Positions 28,204 through 40,090 are shown, numbered from the stretch's first letter. The stretch is 64,000 nucleotides of DNA from Proteus vulgaris (GCF_023100685.1 NZ_CP090064.1:3348001-3412000); one strand, 5' to 3'. Numbers and translations: made by a program. Notes: a model not told the origin generated them from the sequence alone.

Positions 28204-29868
28204 TTATTTTTTGTAAACAATTTCGCCTTTAGGTTCGAAATCAGCAGCTTTCAATGGAGAGTGTGATTCGATATAGCCTTTTAATACTTCAGCATCAACA
28301 AAACCGGTATTCACATAACCAGGGTGTGAATCAATCTTAGGATATCCATCACCACCAATACCGTTAAAGTTTAATGTCGCCATACGATAAGATTTGGTTT
28401 TATCTAATGGTTTACCTGCAATTTTAACATCGCTGACTTTACAATCGGCATCAACTGTTAAGCTAACATTGTAGAATTGTGCGTAAGCACCGGAGTCTAC
28501 TTTCATGCAAGCAACGGCTGACAAATAAGGCTCTACCTCTTCACCTTTAAAATCAACATAAACCAGTTCATTTGCAAATGGTTGAACTTTCAATACATCT
28601 TTGTAAGTGATATCACCAGATTCAATTGAATCACGCACACCACCACCACTCATAATGGCAAAGTCTGCATTAGCACGTTCAGCTTGAGCTGATAGTAATA
28701 AACGCGCCATATTGGTTTGAACAAAGCGAACTTTACTACGATCACCTTCTAATTTACCAACAACCTCACCAACTTTAACATTCAGTTGCTCGCCACCTTT
28801 TTCTTGGTAAGGGGTTAGCAATTTCATCATATCTGGGTTATGAGGAATTTCTTCTGTGTAGTAGACAAGTTCAGTAGTACCGTCGTCTTTCTTCACTTTT
28901 TGATTTAAGTTGATTGGGATGAGTTGATAATGCTTTAACGTGAATTCACCATTACGGAATTCGAAATCTGCACGACCAACATATTTGCCCCATTCATGAG
29001 CCTGAACAATCCATGTACCATTTTGATTATCAGGCGCACAAGGCGTTCCTGGTACATAATCAGCTTGTTTGTAGTTTTTGTTCTCTTGAGACATACAAAC
29101 AGGATCTTGTGAGTGACCACCCACAATCATATCAAGGTAGCCTTTTGGTAAGGCACGCGCCATTTCCACATCACCTGGTGCGTTAGAACCGTGATTACCA
29201 TCATCATAGTGACCCATATGGGTTGCTGCGATAATAATGTCTGGCTTTTCTGTTGTACGCAGTTCTTCTACAACTTTTTTAGCCTCATCAGAAGGCTTAC
29301 GGAATTCAGTATCAGGGAAGTTTGCTGGGTTACCGATACGCACAGTATCATCAGTCGTTAAGCCCAACACTGCAATTTTCACACCTTGCTTATCAAAAAT
29401 GGTGTAAGGCTTAAATAAACGCTCACCTGTACTTTTCTGATAAATATTTGCAGACAAGAACGGGAATGTTGCCCATTTCTCTTGTTGACGTAAAACATCT
29501 AACGGATTGTCGAATTCATGGTTACCCAGTGCCATTGCATCGTAACCCACAAGATTCATACCTTTAAAATCAGGCTCTGCATCTTGTAAGTCAGATTCTG
29601 GAACACCTGTATTGATATCGCCACCTGATAACAGCAGTACGCTACCACCTTTTTTAGCCACTTCATCACGGATATTATCAACAACGGTTTTTTGAGCTGC
29701 TAAGCCGTACTCACCACGATCGTTATGCCAGAAATGGCCATGATGATCATTGGTGTGCAAAATAGTAATTTCGTACGTTTTATCCTTTTCCCATGCCTGA
29801 GACAACGCCGGCGCCATAGCTAAAGAAACGGTCAAAGCGCATGCCGATAATTTAAAAGATAAGCTCAT
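28204..29868 (-). CDS. ushA: Periplasmic UDP-sugar hydrolase/5'-nucleotidase UshA
   Basis: UshA degrades UDP-sugars and nucleotides in the periplasm for salvage. The 554-residue precursor has a signal peptide (LSACALTVSLAMAPALSQA). Its N-terminal metallophosphatase domain shows HTNDHHGHF, SGGDINTG, GNHEFD and GGHSQD. The C-terminal nucleotide-binding domain has MSGGGVRDS and NFNGIGGDGYP. It is divergent from fsr, as in E. coli. Confidence 0.96.
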   Translation of the reverse strand: MSLSFKLSACALTVSLAMAPALSQAWEKDKTYEITILHTNDHHGHFWHNDRGEYGLAAQKTVVDNIRDEVAKKGGSVLLLSGGDINTGVPESDLQDAEPDFKGMNLVGYDAMALGNHEFDNPLDVLRQQEKWATFPFLSANIYQKSTGERLFKPYTIFDKQGVKIAVLGLTTDDTVRIGNPANFPDTEFRKPSDEAKKVVEELRTTEKPDIIIAATHMGHYDDGNHGSNAPGDVEMARALPKGYLDMIVGGHSQDPVCMSQENKNYKQADYVPGTPCAPDNQNGTWIVQAHEWGKYVGRADFEFRNGEFTLKHYQLIPINLNQKVKKDDGTTELVYYTEEIPHNPDMMKLLTPYQEKGGEQLNVKVGEVVGKLEGDRSKVRFVQTNMARLLLSAQAERANADFAIMSGGGVRDSIESGDITYKDVLKVQPFANELVYVDFKGEEVEPYLSAVACMKVDSGAYAQFYNVSLTVDADCKVSDVKIAGKPLDKTKSYRMATLNFNGIGGDGYPKIDSHPGYVNTGFVDAEVLKGYIESHSPLKAADFEPKGEIVYKK

Positions 29869-30129
29869 GGTATATCCCCATGTATATTATTTATTGAGAA
29901 GGTTCTGCCATGCATCTACTGTAGAAAAAAAAGACAGAAGTTAAATACTTTTGCTGTATTTTATGACGTAGGTTATATAATTTTTTAATTATTTCATTGA
30001 TCCAATAGTTTTTTTGAGACATGAATCAAACTCTATTTCTCACAAAAGCACTCAACTCCAAATAGATGTAAACTAGACTAATAAAAATAGAAACAATTCA
30101 TTAACAAAATAATATGACAGGGAATTAAA

Positions 30130-31368
30130 ATGAGTAATGCTGACCCAACGCTTCCCATAGAAGAAACTGATGTTTTACAACGAAAAGCCAACAAGCGTAA
30201 TACGGTTTTTAGTATTTTAACTGCCATCAGTTTTTCACATCTTCTCAATGATATGATCCAATCATTGATATTAGCTATTTACCCTATGTTGCAATCTGAA
30301 TTTTCTCTCAGTTTTGTGCAAATAGGGATGATAACGTTGACTTATCAAATTACAGCATCCTTATTACAGCCATTTATTGGCCTCTATACTGATAAATATC
30401 CTAAGCCTTACTCATTACCTATTGGTATGGGTTTTACTCTAACAGGGCTTATTCTCCTTGCCTTTGCTGATACATTCCCAATGTTATTATTTGCTGCTGG
30501 GTTAGTGGGTACTGGCTCATCTGTTTTCCATCCTGAATCATCCCGTGTTGCTAGAATGGCATCAGGTGGAAGGCACGGACTTGCACAATCGCTCTTCCAA
30601 GTAGGCGGGAATCTCGGTAGCTCATTAGGCCCTCTTTTGGCTGCATTACTGATAGCACCTTATGGCAAAGGAAATGTCGGTTGGTTCTCCCTTGCTGCAT
30701 TGCTGGCTATTGTCGTGTTATTACAAGTTAGCCGTTGGTATAAAATTCAACAAGAAGCTCAGAAAAAACAACCTAAAAGACTCAGCAATAAAGCAATATT
30801 GCCACGCAAAGCCCTTTTGGGATCTTTAGCCATTTTACTTATTCTGATTTTTTCTAAGTATTTTTATCTTGCAAGCATCAGTAGCTACTATACTTTCTAT
30901 TTAATACATAAATTTGGCGTTTCAGTACAAAATGCACAAATTCACCTATTTGTTTTTCTCTTTGCTGTTGCTGCTGGCACCATGATTGGTGGCCCTGTAG
31001 GCGATAAAATTGGTAGAAAATACGTTATTTGGGGATCTATTCTAGGTGTTGCACCTTTTACACTGATACTCCCTTATGCCAGCTTGTACTGGACTGGCGT
31101 ACTTACTGTATTCATTGGTGTAATTTTAGCTTCAGCATTTTCTGCTATCTTGGTTTATGCTCAAGAGTTAATTCCGGGTAAAACAGGTATGGTTTCAGGG
31201 CTTTTCTTTGGACTTGCTTTTGGAATGGGAGGGATTGGTGCTGCAGTCTTAGGGTATATTGCAGATCAGAAGAGTATTGAATATGTCTATCATATTTGTG
31301 CTTATCTCCCACTGTTAGGTATTTTCACCATTTTTCTTCCTAATATTGGGGTAGATAAAACTGAATAA
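30130..31368 (+). CDS. fsr: MFS efflux protein Fsr (fosmidomycin resistance)
   Basis: A 412-residue, 12-helix drug exporter. The E. coli homologue confers fosmidomycin resistance when over-expressed. Visible MFS features are FSHLLNDMIQSLILAIYP in helix 1, the DKYPKPY loop, GGPVGDKIGRKYV between helices 8 and 9, and FHPESSRVARMASGGRHGLAQS, typical of Fsr. Start ATG 30130 follows CAGGG. Order ushA-fsr-ybaL is as in E. coli. Confidence 0.92.
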   Translation: MSNADPTLPIEETDVLQRKANKRNTVFSILTAISFSHLLNDMIQSLILAIYPMLQSEFSLSFVQIGMITLTYQITASLLQPFIGLYTDKYPKPYSLPIGMGFTLTGLILLAFADTFPMLLFAAGLVGTGSSVFHPESSRVARMASGGRHGLAQSLFQVGGNLGSSLGPLLAALLIAPYGKGNVGWFSLAALLAIVVLLQVSRWYKIQQEAQKKQPKRLSNKAILPRKALLGSLAILLILIFSKYFYLASISSYYTFYLIHKFGVSVQNAQIHLFVFLFAVAAGTMIGGPVGDKIGRKYVIWGSILGVAPFTLILPYASLYWTGVLTVFIGVILASAFSAILVYAQELIPGKTGMVSGLFFGLAFGMGGIGAAVLGYIADQKSIEYVYHICAYLPLLGIFTIFLPNIGVDKTE

Positions 31369-31607
31369 GCTGTAATTAACCCTGTTATTTAAATGAACCA
31401 ATAACAGGGTAACTCTTACCTTAAAAGACAAGACTTATTAAAATAACATAAAAAAACGCATTTGCGTCATAAAACTCAATCAACTTGCTATTTTTATAAA
31501 TAATCGATAATTTTTAGCGAATTTATTGCATAAATACGTTAAACTATCCGCCTGCTATATACTCGCCCCCCCCGATACATGTAGTTTTATAAAAAGAAGG
31601 AGAATTG

Positions 31608-33368
31608 ATGCCGCATTCAACACCCCTCATTACCACCATTGTTGGTGGGTTAGCACTTGCTTACATTTTAGGCATGATCGCTCAACGGCTAAAAATCTCA
31701 CCTTTAGTAGGATATCTTGCTGCGGGTGTACTCGCTGGCCCATTTACCCCAGGCTTTGTCGCTGATACCTCTCTCGCCCCTGAACTCGCTGAAATCGGCG
31801 TCATTCTGCTAATGTTTGGCGTGGGTTTACATTTTTCTTTAAAAGATCTTATGGCGGTAAAAGCTATCGCTATTCCGGGTGCTATTGCGCAAATTGCAGT
31901 CGCAACACTATTAGGATTGGGATTATCGGCATTTTTTGGCTGGGGTTTATTTAGTGGCATTGTATTCGGTTTATGTCTATCAACGGCAAGTACCGTTGTT
32001 CTTTTACGAGCACTTGAAGAAAGAGGCCTGATTGATAGCCAACGAGGCCAAATTGCTATTGGTTGGCTGATAGTTGAAGACCTAGCAATGGTATTAGCCC
32101 TTGTGCTACTACCCGCTGCCGCCAATATGCTGGAAAGTAGCGACCAAACCAGTGTTTCTCAACTGATGATTAATTTAGGGATCACTATCGGTAAAGTCGT
32201 TGCCTTTATCTTAATCATGATGGTTGTCGGCCGTAAGCTTATTCCTTGGATTTTAGCCAAAACCGCAGCAACGGGCTCTCGTGAACTCTTTACGTTATGT
32301 GTGTTAGCTCTAGCCTTAGGTATCGCTTATGCCGCTGTAACCTTATTTGATGCTTCTTTCGCATTAGGCGCATTCTTTGCCGGTATGGTACTCAATGAGT
32401 CTGATTTAAGCCACAGAGCTGCTCAAGATACTTTGCCACTGCGTGATGCCTTTGCAGTACTGTTCTTTGTGTCTGTAGGTATGCTGTTTGATCCTATGGT
32501 CTTAATTGAACACCCACTCGGCATCTTAGCAACGTTGGCTATCATTATTATTGGTAAATCAGCAGCAGCGCTGGTACTTGTACGAATGTTTGGGCATTCT
32601 AGACGAACAGCCCTAACTATTTCTGCTAGTCTTGCTCAAATTGGTGAATTTGCCTTTATTCTTGCTGGTCTTGGTGTTGCTCTAAACGTTTTAGAGCCAG
32701 ATGCACGTAATCTTGTTTTAGCCGGCGCTTTAGTTTCTATTATGCTAAACCCAGTATTGTTCTCTTTATTAGACCGTTATCTGGCAAAAACAGAGACAAA
32801 AGAAGAAGTGGAACAACTACAACAAGAAGAGCTGGAAGAAGAGATGCCAGTTCCTGTTGATATCTGTGGCCACGCTATTATCGTTGGCTATGGACGCGCG
32901 GGAAGTATGCTTTCTGAAAAATTATTAGCTAAATCTATTCCATTGGTTATTATCGAAAATAGCCGTAATAAATTCACGGAATTAAAAGAGAAAAGCTTAA
33001 ATACGGTACTGGGTAATGCTTCAACAAAAGAATCACTTGCTTTAGCCCGTATTGATTGTGCTAAATCTTTACTACTGACTATCCCTAATGGTTATGAAGC
33101 CGCTGATATTGCCGAAACAGCAAGAAGTATGAACCCTGATTTAAATATCATTGTTCGTGCTCATTTCGACGATATTATTGTTCGGGCTAACTACGATGAA
33201 GAAGCATCTTTTATCCTTGAAAAAGGTGCAAATCACGTCATTATCGATGAAGATCAAACTGCATCTGCAATGGCTGATATGTTAGTGAAGGAAGTAGAGT
33301 TTGGTTGTGCTATTGATGATACTCCTGAAAATGGTCAGCAAATTATTGCTCCAAGTGCAGCACAATAA
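31608..33368 (+). CDS. ybaL: CPA2-type cation/proton antiporter YbaL
   Basis: A KefB/C-related antiporter of 586 residues: about 12 helices (VGYLAAGVLAGPFTPGF, SASLAQIGEFAFILAGLG) followed by a cytosolic RCK/TrkA-N domain. The nucleotide loop is HAIIVGYGRAGS. ATG 31608 is selected because AAGGAG is six bases upstream; the preceding in-frame TTG is less likely. Its physiological ion is not settled. It stands between fsr and gsk in the conserved order. Confidence 0.93.
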   Translation: MPHSTPLITTIVGGLALAYILGMIAQRLKISPLVGYLAAGVLAGPFTPGFVADTSLAPELAEIGVILLMFGVGLHFSLKDLMAVKAIAIPGAIAQIAVATLLGLGLSAFFGWGLFSGIVFGLCLSTASTVVLLRALEERGLIDSQRGQIAIGWLIVEDLAMVLALVLLPAAANMLESSDQTSVSQLMINLGITIGKVVAFILIMMVVGRKLIPWILAKTAATGSRELFTLCVLALALGIAYAAVTLFDASFALGAFFAGMVLNESDLSHRAAQDTLPLRDAFAVLFFVSVGMLFDPMVLIEHPLGILATLAIIIIGKSAAALVLVRMFGHSRRTALTISASLAQIGEFAFILAGLGVALNVLEPDARNLVLAGALVSIMLNPVLFSLLDRYLAKTETKEEVEQLQQEELEEEMPVPVDICGHAIIVGYGRAGSMLSEKLLAKSIPLVIIENSRNKFTELKEKSLNTVLGNASTKESLALARIDCAKSLLLTIPNGYEAADIAETARSMNPDLNIIVRAHFDDIIVRANYDEEASFILEKGANHVIIDEDQTASAMADMLVKEVEFGCAIDDTPENGQQIIAPSAAQ

Positions 33369-33410
33369 CCAAATATAGATAACCTGTTAACGCTACAAAT
33401 TTAAGTCAAT

Positions 33411-33440
33411 AAAAAACCTATCAAAATTGATAGGTTTTTT
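33411..33440. terminator. Bidirectional terminator between ybaL and gsk
   Basis: AAAAAACCTATCAA and TTGATAGGTTTTTT pair nearly completely between the convergent genes. Confidence 0.9.
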
Positions 33441-33480
33441 ATTTCACTCTGATAAAACAAAACTGAGAAACAATATAAAC

Positions 33481-34791
33481 TTAACGTTCCCAATAGGCTT
33501 CTTCTAAGCTGTCTTCTTTTTCAGGTAAACCACGCGTTAAACGAGGTGAATGCTGACTTAACACTTGATAACTCACTCGATTAGCATATTTACACACTTG
33601 TGCTAATGATGAGTAGGTTAAATAAGTTCGAGGATGCTTACTCGAATTCGGCACATTAATTCGATGGTAACTATTTGCTGTAATATCATGCAGTAATGCC
33701 GATAATGCTGCATCACCCGCACCATTTGTATTCATGATTTTCTCAGGGCCACCCATATAAGGCTCAATATGGGAATAAACTTTTTCTGGCTCTTCACAAT
33801 CTTTGTAGCGCATTGCACGGCTAAATTCATAACGGTTAAATTCAGCAATTGCACCAGGTAATAAAGGATGCGTTGTTTGACGTTTAAAGCTTTGTTCCGT
33901 ATACCCCCCCATATAAAGCCCTGCGGGGCCTGCGGTACAAAGAACTAAGTCAACCCATTCTAATGCGACATCAGAGGCAAGGAGAGGATCAGAATGCCCT
34001 GTTAACTCAAATGCTTCATCTTCATTCATTGCCACAACAGATACATGCTCTTTTAGGAAATCACGCCACCATTGTGGATCATCTGCAATAACATATTTAG
34101 TACCTAATGTAAGCACTACGGGTACGTCATACTTTTTCGCATATTCAATCGCTTTCATGGTAGCCAAAGGCATTGGCTCACCAGGTTTACAACGCACTAA
34201 ATAAGCGGTTAAAACCAATGCAGAAGCTTCTGCAATCACCTCTTCTGGAATACTCTCAGGCTGAAGTTGGTTCATTTGGCCTGGGCTAATTGCAAAAGTA
34301 CGTTCACCATTTTCTGTGATCAGCGTAAAACAGCGCCCAATAGCACCATCAACACCTTGAAGATAATTCAAATCAGTGCGGCTAGACGTGTTACATAAAT
34401 AGCGATAAGCATAGCTACCAATCTGAATGTTATTACACATAGTACCTAATAACACAGAACGGTCATCAGCCAATACAGAGTAATTATGCAGTGTATTACC
34501 AATAGTGCCACCCGCAAATTCGTGAGTGATTAAGTTATTATCTGTTAATTCACGATAAAGCGCTTCTGCGACATCATCTTCAATAACTAGAGAGTGTCCC
34601 TGACTCAAGTTATAACGGGTAATAAATGCCTCATCAACTTTCGCTTCGATATCCACCAATGTTTGGTCAATGCCGACAATATAGGCGCGCGAAGATTCGC
34701 TCTCCGTCATATTGATGATGGGTTGTAGTAAAGGATCTCGTAAACTAACGGGAAAATAGTGTTTGGATTTTCGTTTGCCAGGGAATTTCAT
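33481..34791 (-). CDS. gsk: Inosine-guanosine kinase Gsk
   Basis: Gsk salvages guanosine and inosine to GMP and IMP. It is a PfkB-family kinase of 436 residues, with GGTIGNTLHNYSVL early and the catalytic NTNGAGDAALSALLHD near the C-terminus. The start is set at MKFPGKRKSKHYFPV because E. coli Gsk begins with the same sequence. An upstream ATG would add 15 residues that look non-coding. The C-terminal EEAYWER is also conserved. Confidence 0.95.
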   Translation of the reverse strand: MKFPGKRKSKHYFPVSLRDPLLQPIINMTESESSRAYIVGIDQTLVDIEAKVDEAFITRYNLSQGHSLVIEDDVAEALYRELTDNNLITHEFAGGTIGNTLHNYSVLADDRSVLLGTMCNNIQIGSYAYRYLCNTSSRTDLNYLQGVDGAIGRCFTLITENGERTFAISPGQMNQLQPESIPEEVIAEASALVLTAYLVRCKPGEPMPLATMKAIEYAKKYDVPVVLTLGTKYVIADDPQWWRDFLKEHVSVVAMNEDEAFELTGHSDPLLASDVALEWVDLVLCTAGPAGLYMGGYTEQSFKRQTTHPLLPGAIAEFNRYEFSRAMRYKDCEEPEKVYSHIEPYMGGPEKIMNTNGAGDAALSALLHDITANSYHRINVPNSSKHPRTYLTYSSLAQVCKYANRVSYQVLSQHSPRLTRGLPEKEDSLEEAYWER

Positions 34792-34853
34792 TGTGAACGA
34801 TGCTACACAGCTAAAAAAGATGCGCAATGTTAACACAATATTATGGGAGAGAC

Positions 34854-34879
34854 AGTAGGTGTACGTCTGTACACCTACT
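34854..34879. repeat. Inverted repeat between gsk and wzz
   Basis: AGTAGGTGTAC pairs perfectly with GTACACCTACT over a four-base loop. It is 15 bases beyond the wzz stop codon and 62 bases upstream of gsk. No T-run follows on the minus strand, so it may be a weak terminator of wzz or a processing stem. Confidence 0.55.
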
Positions 34880-34894
34880 TATTTGGCGATATTT

Positions 34895-36013
34895 TTATGC
34901 GGTTTTACGACGGCTTCTTGCCATATAGCTCAGTAAAACACCCATTACAGAAAGGATAAAACCAACAAAAGCAGCACCGACTAAAATCAGAGCACGTTTA
35001 GGCGCATCTTTTTTAGTGGGTTCATAAGGCTTCAACATATATTTGAATGGTACAAATTGAAGCTCATCTAATTTCACTTTTTCTAACTGCTTCATGTTAT
35101 ATAAACGGTTTTTCAGATCAGCACTCACTGTTGTTGGATCAGTGATAGCTTCTGTGATAGCCAATTTACTACTTAACGCATCAGAACCCATGGCAATAGA
35201 GTAATCAGGGTCATCTTTAATTTGTGCGCCTTCACTTGAAATTGGTTTTTTTACTCCTGCCGCATTAGCAATCTCTAACGCATATTTTAAGCGTTGAACA
35301 TTTACATTACGTGCATTAGCAATACGTTCTAAATCCATTTCATACGCTTTTTGAGCAAAGCTTAATTTACGTTCAATTTGATCATCAATCTCGTCTTTCA
35401 CTTCCATACGTACTTTGGTGGAAATAAAACGAATATAGCCTGAAAGTAAATCGTAAGCCTCTTCTGAGGTTGGTGCCGTAAAGCTTAGATTAATTTCGCC
35501 ACTAAACTCTTCTTCACTGTTTTTATCATCTGAAGCTTTTAAATTAATATCTTTCGTTACGATTTCTTCAATTAATTTACGTTTATCGAGTGGCGTTGGC
35601 TCTTCCATTTTAGCCAACAAGCTTTTGTAATAATCTGTGCTTATCAAATACTCTTCACGCAAAACACGAGAGTTATAGTTATTGATAAATTTTTGATAAA
35701 CAGAAGAACCATTAACACCCGTATCAACATCCACTAGGCTTAGTTCAGTCAATGTCGCTCTTAATTGCTTCATTTCATCGAGCATTGGCTTGGTAATTGC
35801 AGCTTGGCTTGTCCATTTTTGGGGTAAAAAACTTGCAACAGTAAAGCCAACGATAGCAAATAATAACGTGATACCAATAATGACAAATTTTGATTTATAA
35901 ATAACAGAAAATAATTCAAAAAGATCGATTTCATCGTTCTGTTTTAGATAAAAGTCATCAAAATTCCCTTTATCAATTTCTGAAGATTGTGGTTTTGAAA
36001 GCTTACTATTCAT
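34895..36013 (-). CDS. Wzz/FepE-type O-antigen chain-length regulator
   Basis: A polysaccharide co-polymerase of 372 residues. Two membrane helices flank a periplasmic coiled-coil domain: helix 1 near residues 45-65 (FVIIGITLLFAIVGFTVASF) followed by LPQKWTSQA, and helix 2 near 345-365 (ILVGAAFVGFILSVMGVLLSY). The Pro-rich KPYEPTKKDAPKR before helix 2 is typical. Length is nearer FepE (about 377) than WzzB (about 326), suggesting very long O-chains. It sits between gsk and hemH, where E. coli has aes, and away from any O-antigen cluster. Confidence 0.88.
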   Translation of the reverse strand: MNSKLSKPQSSEIDKGNFDDFYLKQNDEIDLFELFSVIYKSKFVIIGITLLFAIVGFTVASFLPQKWTSQAAITKPMLDEMKQLRATLTELSLVDVDTGVNGSSVYQKFINNYNSRVLREEYLISTDYYKSLLAKMEEPTPLDKRKLIEEIVTKDINLKASDDKNSEEEFSGEINLSFTAPTSEEAYDLLSGYIRFISTKVRMEVKDEIDDQIERKLSFAQKAYEMDLERIANARNVNVQRLKYALEIANAAGVKKPISSEGAQIKDDPDYSIAMGSDALSSKLAITEAITDPTTVSADLKNRLYNMKQLEKVKLDELQFVPFKYMLKPYEPTKKDAPKRALILVGAAFVGFILSVMGVLLSYMARSRRKTA

Positions 36014-36175
36014 TTTCCTGCCTAAATTTATGTAATGCAGTGTCCGTTTATCAGCATTTTAGTGATTAACACTAAAACACTTAAAAAATGAGAAAAGATA
36101 AGTTTATATATAACTGAAATATGATCAAATTAATATATCATCAAATCCGATAATTTTATTTATAGAATTCAGTAA

Positions 36176-37156
36176 TTATTTTTTGCATATCTCACGGATC
36201 ATCACCTCTAGCAAGTCAATATGCCCAGGTTCATCATTTAATGCAGGGATATATTCATACTGTTTTCCCCCTCCATGAATAAAGAATTCACGGTTCTGTT
36301 CGTTAATTTCTTCTAATGTTTCCAAACAATCAGATGAAAAGCCCGGGCATACAACTTGAACGTGTTTAACACCTTCACTTCCCAACTTTTCCATTGTTTT
36401 ATCAGTATAAGGTGATAACCAAGGCTCACGTCCGAAACGTGATTGGAATGTCAACATGACCTGCTTTTTAGGGTAGCCTAATTGTATTTCTAATTGTTCT
36501 TTAAGCTTTTCAGTTGTAAGGCAACATTCATCATAATAAATATCCCCTGTTTTAATAAATCGCTCTGGAATACCATGGAAAGAGAGAATTAAACGATCAG
36601 GTTTTCCATATTGCTGAAAGCTCTTCTCAATAGAGGTAACAAGTGCTTTGATATAAAGCGGATGTTCAGGGTAGCTACGAATAAAATTTAAGGATGGAAT
36701 AGTGCGCATCCCTTTCAATATTTTGCTTACACCATCAAATACCGCGGCAGAGGTAGAACAAGAGTATTGAGGATAAAGTGGTAACAAAATAAGGTTCTCA
36801 ACACCTTGTTGTAACAGTTTTTCAATCCCTTCATTTAGCGATGGATTGCCATAACACATCCCTAATTCCACAGGTATATTAGGTAATCGCTGAGCAAGCG
36901 CGCGTTGTTGGGCGCGACTATAAACTAACAGAGGGGAACCTTCTTTCATCCATATTTGTTGATAAAGTTTTGCTACTTTAGGAGAACGAAACGGCAATAT
37001 CGCGCCCTGTAATATTGGTTTCCAAATTAAAGGAGAAACATCAACAACACGAGGATCGCTAAGAAATTGTGCTAAATAACGTCGGACAGCACCCGTTGTC
37101 GGCGCATCAGGTGTACCAAGATTAACGAGAAGAACGCCATACTTAGCATGATTCAT
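36176..37156 (-). CDS. hemH: Ferrochelatase HemH
   Basis: HemH inserts Fe2+ into protoporphyrin IX, the last haem step. The 326-residue protein has [32 protein letters not shown], the active-site His in [13 protein letters not shown], and [14 protein letters not shown] with the conserved Glu/Trp. I place the start at MNHAKYG, preceded by AAGGAGT at good spacing. The longer reading adds 27 residues unlike any ferrochelatase. It is downstream of adk, with a terminator between them. Confidence 0.95.
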   Translation of the reverse strand: MNHAKYGVLLVNLGTPDAPTTGAVRRYLAQFLSDPRVVDVSPLIWKPILQGAILPFRSPKVAKLYQQIWMKEGSPLLVYSRAQQRALAQRLPNIPVELGMCYGNPSLNEGIEKLLQQGVENLILLPLYPQYSCSTSAAVFDGVSKILKGMRTIPSLNFIRSYPEHPLYIKALVTSIEKSFQQYGKPDRLILSFHGIPERFIKTGDIYYDECCLTTEKLKEQLEIQLGYPKKQVMLTFQSRFGREPWLSPYTDKTMEKLGSEGVKHVQVVCPGFSSDCLETLEEINEQNREFFIHGGGKQYEYIPALNDEPGHIDLLEVMIREICKK

Positions 37157-37285
37157 ACCATGACTCCTTAGAGTTATTTTTATTAGGATAACCAAAGGGT
37201 AGAAGAATAAAGGAAAATAATGAATTGTGCTTGTCAATTTATTGGATCGAATTTTTTAACTTATTTTATACCGGTTAAATAAGGT

Positions 37286-37312
37286 AAAAAAAATCCCGGC
37301 TCAACCGGGATT
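37286..37312 (-). terminator. Terminator of adk
   Basis: On the minus strand AATCCCGG and CCGGGATT form a GC-rich stem followed by a run of U's, 20 bases beyond the adk stop. Confidence 0.88.
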
Positions 37313-37330
37313 AATCATAGCGATGACAAA

Positions 37331-38002
<672 letters not shown>

Positions 38003-38098
38003 TTATATTTAAACTCGAAAACGCATTACCATACCATTTTGTGAGGTCATCGCTCAAGAAATCACGGTAGCGATTGCATTTTATTTTTGTCGAAAAAG

Positions 38099-38136
38099 AA
38101 AAAACCACGCTCTCTTTTCAGAGAAACGTGGTTTAA
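38099..38136 (-). terminator. Terminator of htpG
   Basis: On the minus strand AACCACG and CGTGGTT enclose an inner TTTCTCT/AGAGAG hairpin, followed by TTTTTTC. It lies 20 bases past the htpG stop. Confidence 0.85.
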
Positions 38137-38156
38137 ATGTTTGAAAACGAAAACAG

Positions 38157-40040
38157 TTACGCTTTTTGAACTAAAAGTTGATTCACTAAGCGAATAAACT
38201 GGTTTGGATCTTCCAAAGAGCCTCTTTCAGCAAATAATGCCTGATCGAGTAATAAATTAACCCAATCAGCAAATAAAGCGTCATCCGTTAACTCGGCTGT
38301 TTGTTTCACTAATGGATGATTTGGATTTAGCTCAAAGTTATATTTTACTTCTGGCACTTCTTGTCCTGCTGCTGCAAACAATTTCGCCATTTGTGTGGTC
38401 ATTTCATCCGCACTGGTTGTCACAATCGCAGGGGTATCTGTCAAGCGGTGTGTTAATTTCACCTCTTTAACTCTGTCGCCCAACAAAGTTTTAATGCGCT
38501 CAACGAAAGGTGCTAATTGTTTATCTGTTTCTTCTTGTTCAGCTTGTTTTTCTTCATCAGCCAGTTTATCAAGAGATTCATCTGCTTTACTGACAGATTG
38601 GAATGACTTGCCATCAAACTCTGTCAGATAATTCATCATCCATTCATCAATACGATCTGATAACAGTAATACTTCGATACCTTTTTTGCGGAACAGCTCT
38701 AAATGAGGGCTATTTTTCGCAGCAGCGTAGCTATCAGCGGTGATGTAATAGATTTTTTCCTGACCTTCCACCATGCGGCTAACATAATCTTCCAATGAAA
38801 CCGTTTGAGCATCACTGTCGTTATGCGTTGATGCAAAACGCAGTAACTTAGCAATAGTTTCAATGTTAGATGAGTCTTCTGCTGGACCTTCTTTTAAGAC
38901 TAAACCAAACTCTTTCCAGAATGCTTGATACTCTTCAGGCTTATTCTCAGCCAGTTTTTGTAACATTTGTAATGCACGTTTAGTTAATGCACTACGTAAG
39001 TTACGTGTAACAGAGCTGTCTTGTAGAATTTCTCGCGAAACGTTTAGTGGTAAATCATTAGAATCAACTAACCCACGAATAAAACGTAGGTAATTAGGCA
39101 TAAACTGCTCAGCTTCATCCATAATAAAAACACGCTGTACATACAGTTTTAAACCATGGCGCTGTTCACGATTCCATAAATCCCAAGGCGCTTTTGAAGG
39201 CACATATAATAAACTTGTGTATTCTTGTTTACCTTCAACGCGGTTGTGTACCCAGCTTAATGGATCAGCAAAGTCATGAGAGATATGCTTATAAAACTCT
39301 TTATACTCATCATCACTTACTTCAGCTTTATTACGAGTCCACAGCGCTTGCGCCTTATTAATTTTTTCCCACGTTACTGTGCCGTCTTCTTCATTTTTCG
39401 TTTCAATTTCAACAGGCAAAGAAATATGGTCAGAATATTTACTAATAATGCTACGTAGACGCCAATCATCTAAATACTCATCTTCGCCTTCACGCAAATG
39501 AAGCGTTATTTCAGTACCGCGATCCGCTTTTTCAATATCAGCAACGGTGTAATCACCTTCACCTTCAGACTCCCAGAAAACGCCTTTATCGGCTGTTTCA
39601 CCTGCAGCACGAGTGCGCACAGTCACTTTATCTGCAACGATAAAAGCTGAATAGAATCCCACACCAAACTGACCAATTAACTGGCTATCTTTAGCTTGAT
39701 CTTGTCCGATAGATTCTAAGAATGATTTGGTACCTGATTTTGCGATAGTACCTAGATTATCAATGACTTCATCACGAGTCATACCAATACCATTATCACT
39801 GATAGTCAGAGTTCGGTTCTCTTTATCAGTGGAAATGCGCACATGCAATTCACCGTTATTTTCATAAAGTGCTGCATCTGATAATGCACGGAAACGCAAT
39901 TTATCAGCCGCATCTGATGCGTTCGAAATCAATTCGCGAAGGAAAATTTCTTTATTGGAGTAAAGAGAATGGATCATTAATTGAAGAAGTTGTTTAACTT
40001 CTGACTGAAATCCTCTTGTTTCCTGACCTTTCATACTCAT
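38157..40040 (-). CDS. htpG: Hsp90 chaperone HtpG
   Basis: Cytosolic ATP-dependent chaperone of 627 residues. The GHKL ATPase domain shows [16 protein letters not shown] (catalytic Glu), SDNGIGMT and [11 protein letters not shown]. The middle domain has the catalytic Arg region [13 protein letters not shown], and a dimerisation domain follows. GAGGT lies five bases upstream of ATG 40040; a second ATG two codons in matches the E. coli start MKGQETRG. A sigma-32 promoter lies upstream. Confidence 0.97.
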   Translation of the reverse strand: MSMKGQETRGFQSEVKQLLQLMIHSLYSNKEIFLRELISNASDAADKLRFRALSDAALYENNGELHVRISTDKENRTLTISDNGIGMTRDEVIDNLGTIAKSGTKSFLESIGQDQAKDSQLIGQFGVGFYSAFIVADKVTVRTRAAGETADKGVFWESEGEGDYTVADIEKADRGTEITLHLREGEDEYLDDWRLRSIISKYSDHISLPVEIETKNEEDGTVTWEKINKAQALWTRNKAEVSDDEYKEFYKHISHDFADPLSWVHNRVEGKQEYTSLLYVPSKAPWDLWNREQRHGLKLYVQRVFIMDEAEQFMPNYLRFIRGLVDSNDLPLNVSREILQDSSVTRNLRSALTKRALQMLQKLAENKPEEYQAFWKEFGLVLKEGPAEDSSNIETIAKLLRFASTHNDSDAQTVSLEDYVSRMVEGQEKIYYITADSYAAAKNSPHLELFRKKGIEVLLLSDRIDEWMMNYLTEFDGKSFQSVSKADESLDKLADEEKQAEQEETDKQLAPFVERIKTLLGDRVKEVKLTHRLTDTPAIVTTSADEMTTQMAKLFAAAGQEVPEVKYNFELNPNHPLVKQTAELTDDALFADWVNLLLDQALFAERGSLEDPNQFIRLVNQLLVQKA

Positions 40041-40090
40041 TTTTACCTCAATTAATCCTAATTTGGCGAAAAAAAATCAATATGAGTAAA

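Noticed and set aside
31682..32125. 147-codon minus-strand ORF opposite ybaL
   Set aside because: Shadow of the conserved antiporter helices; composition is low-complexity Ser/Pro/Ala with no start signal.
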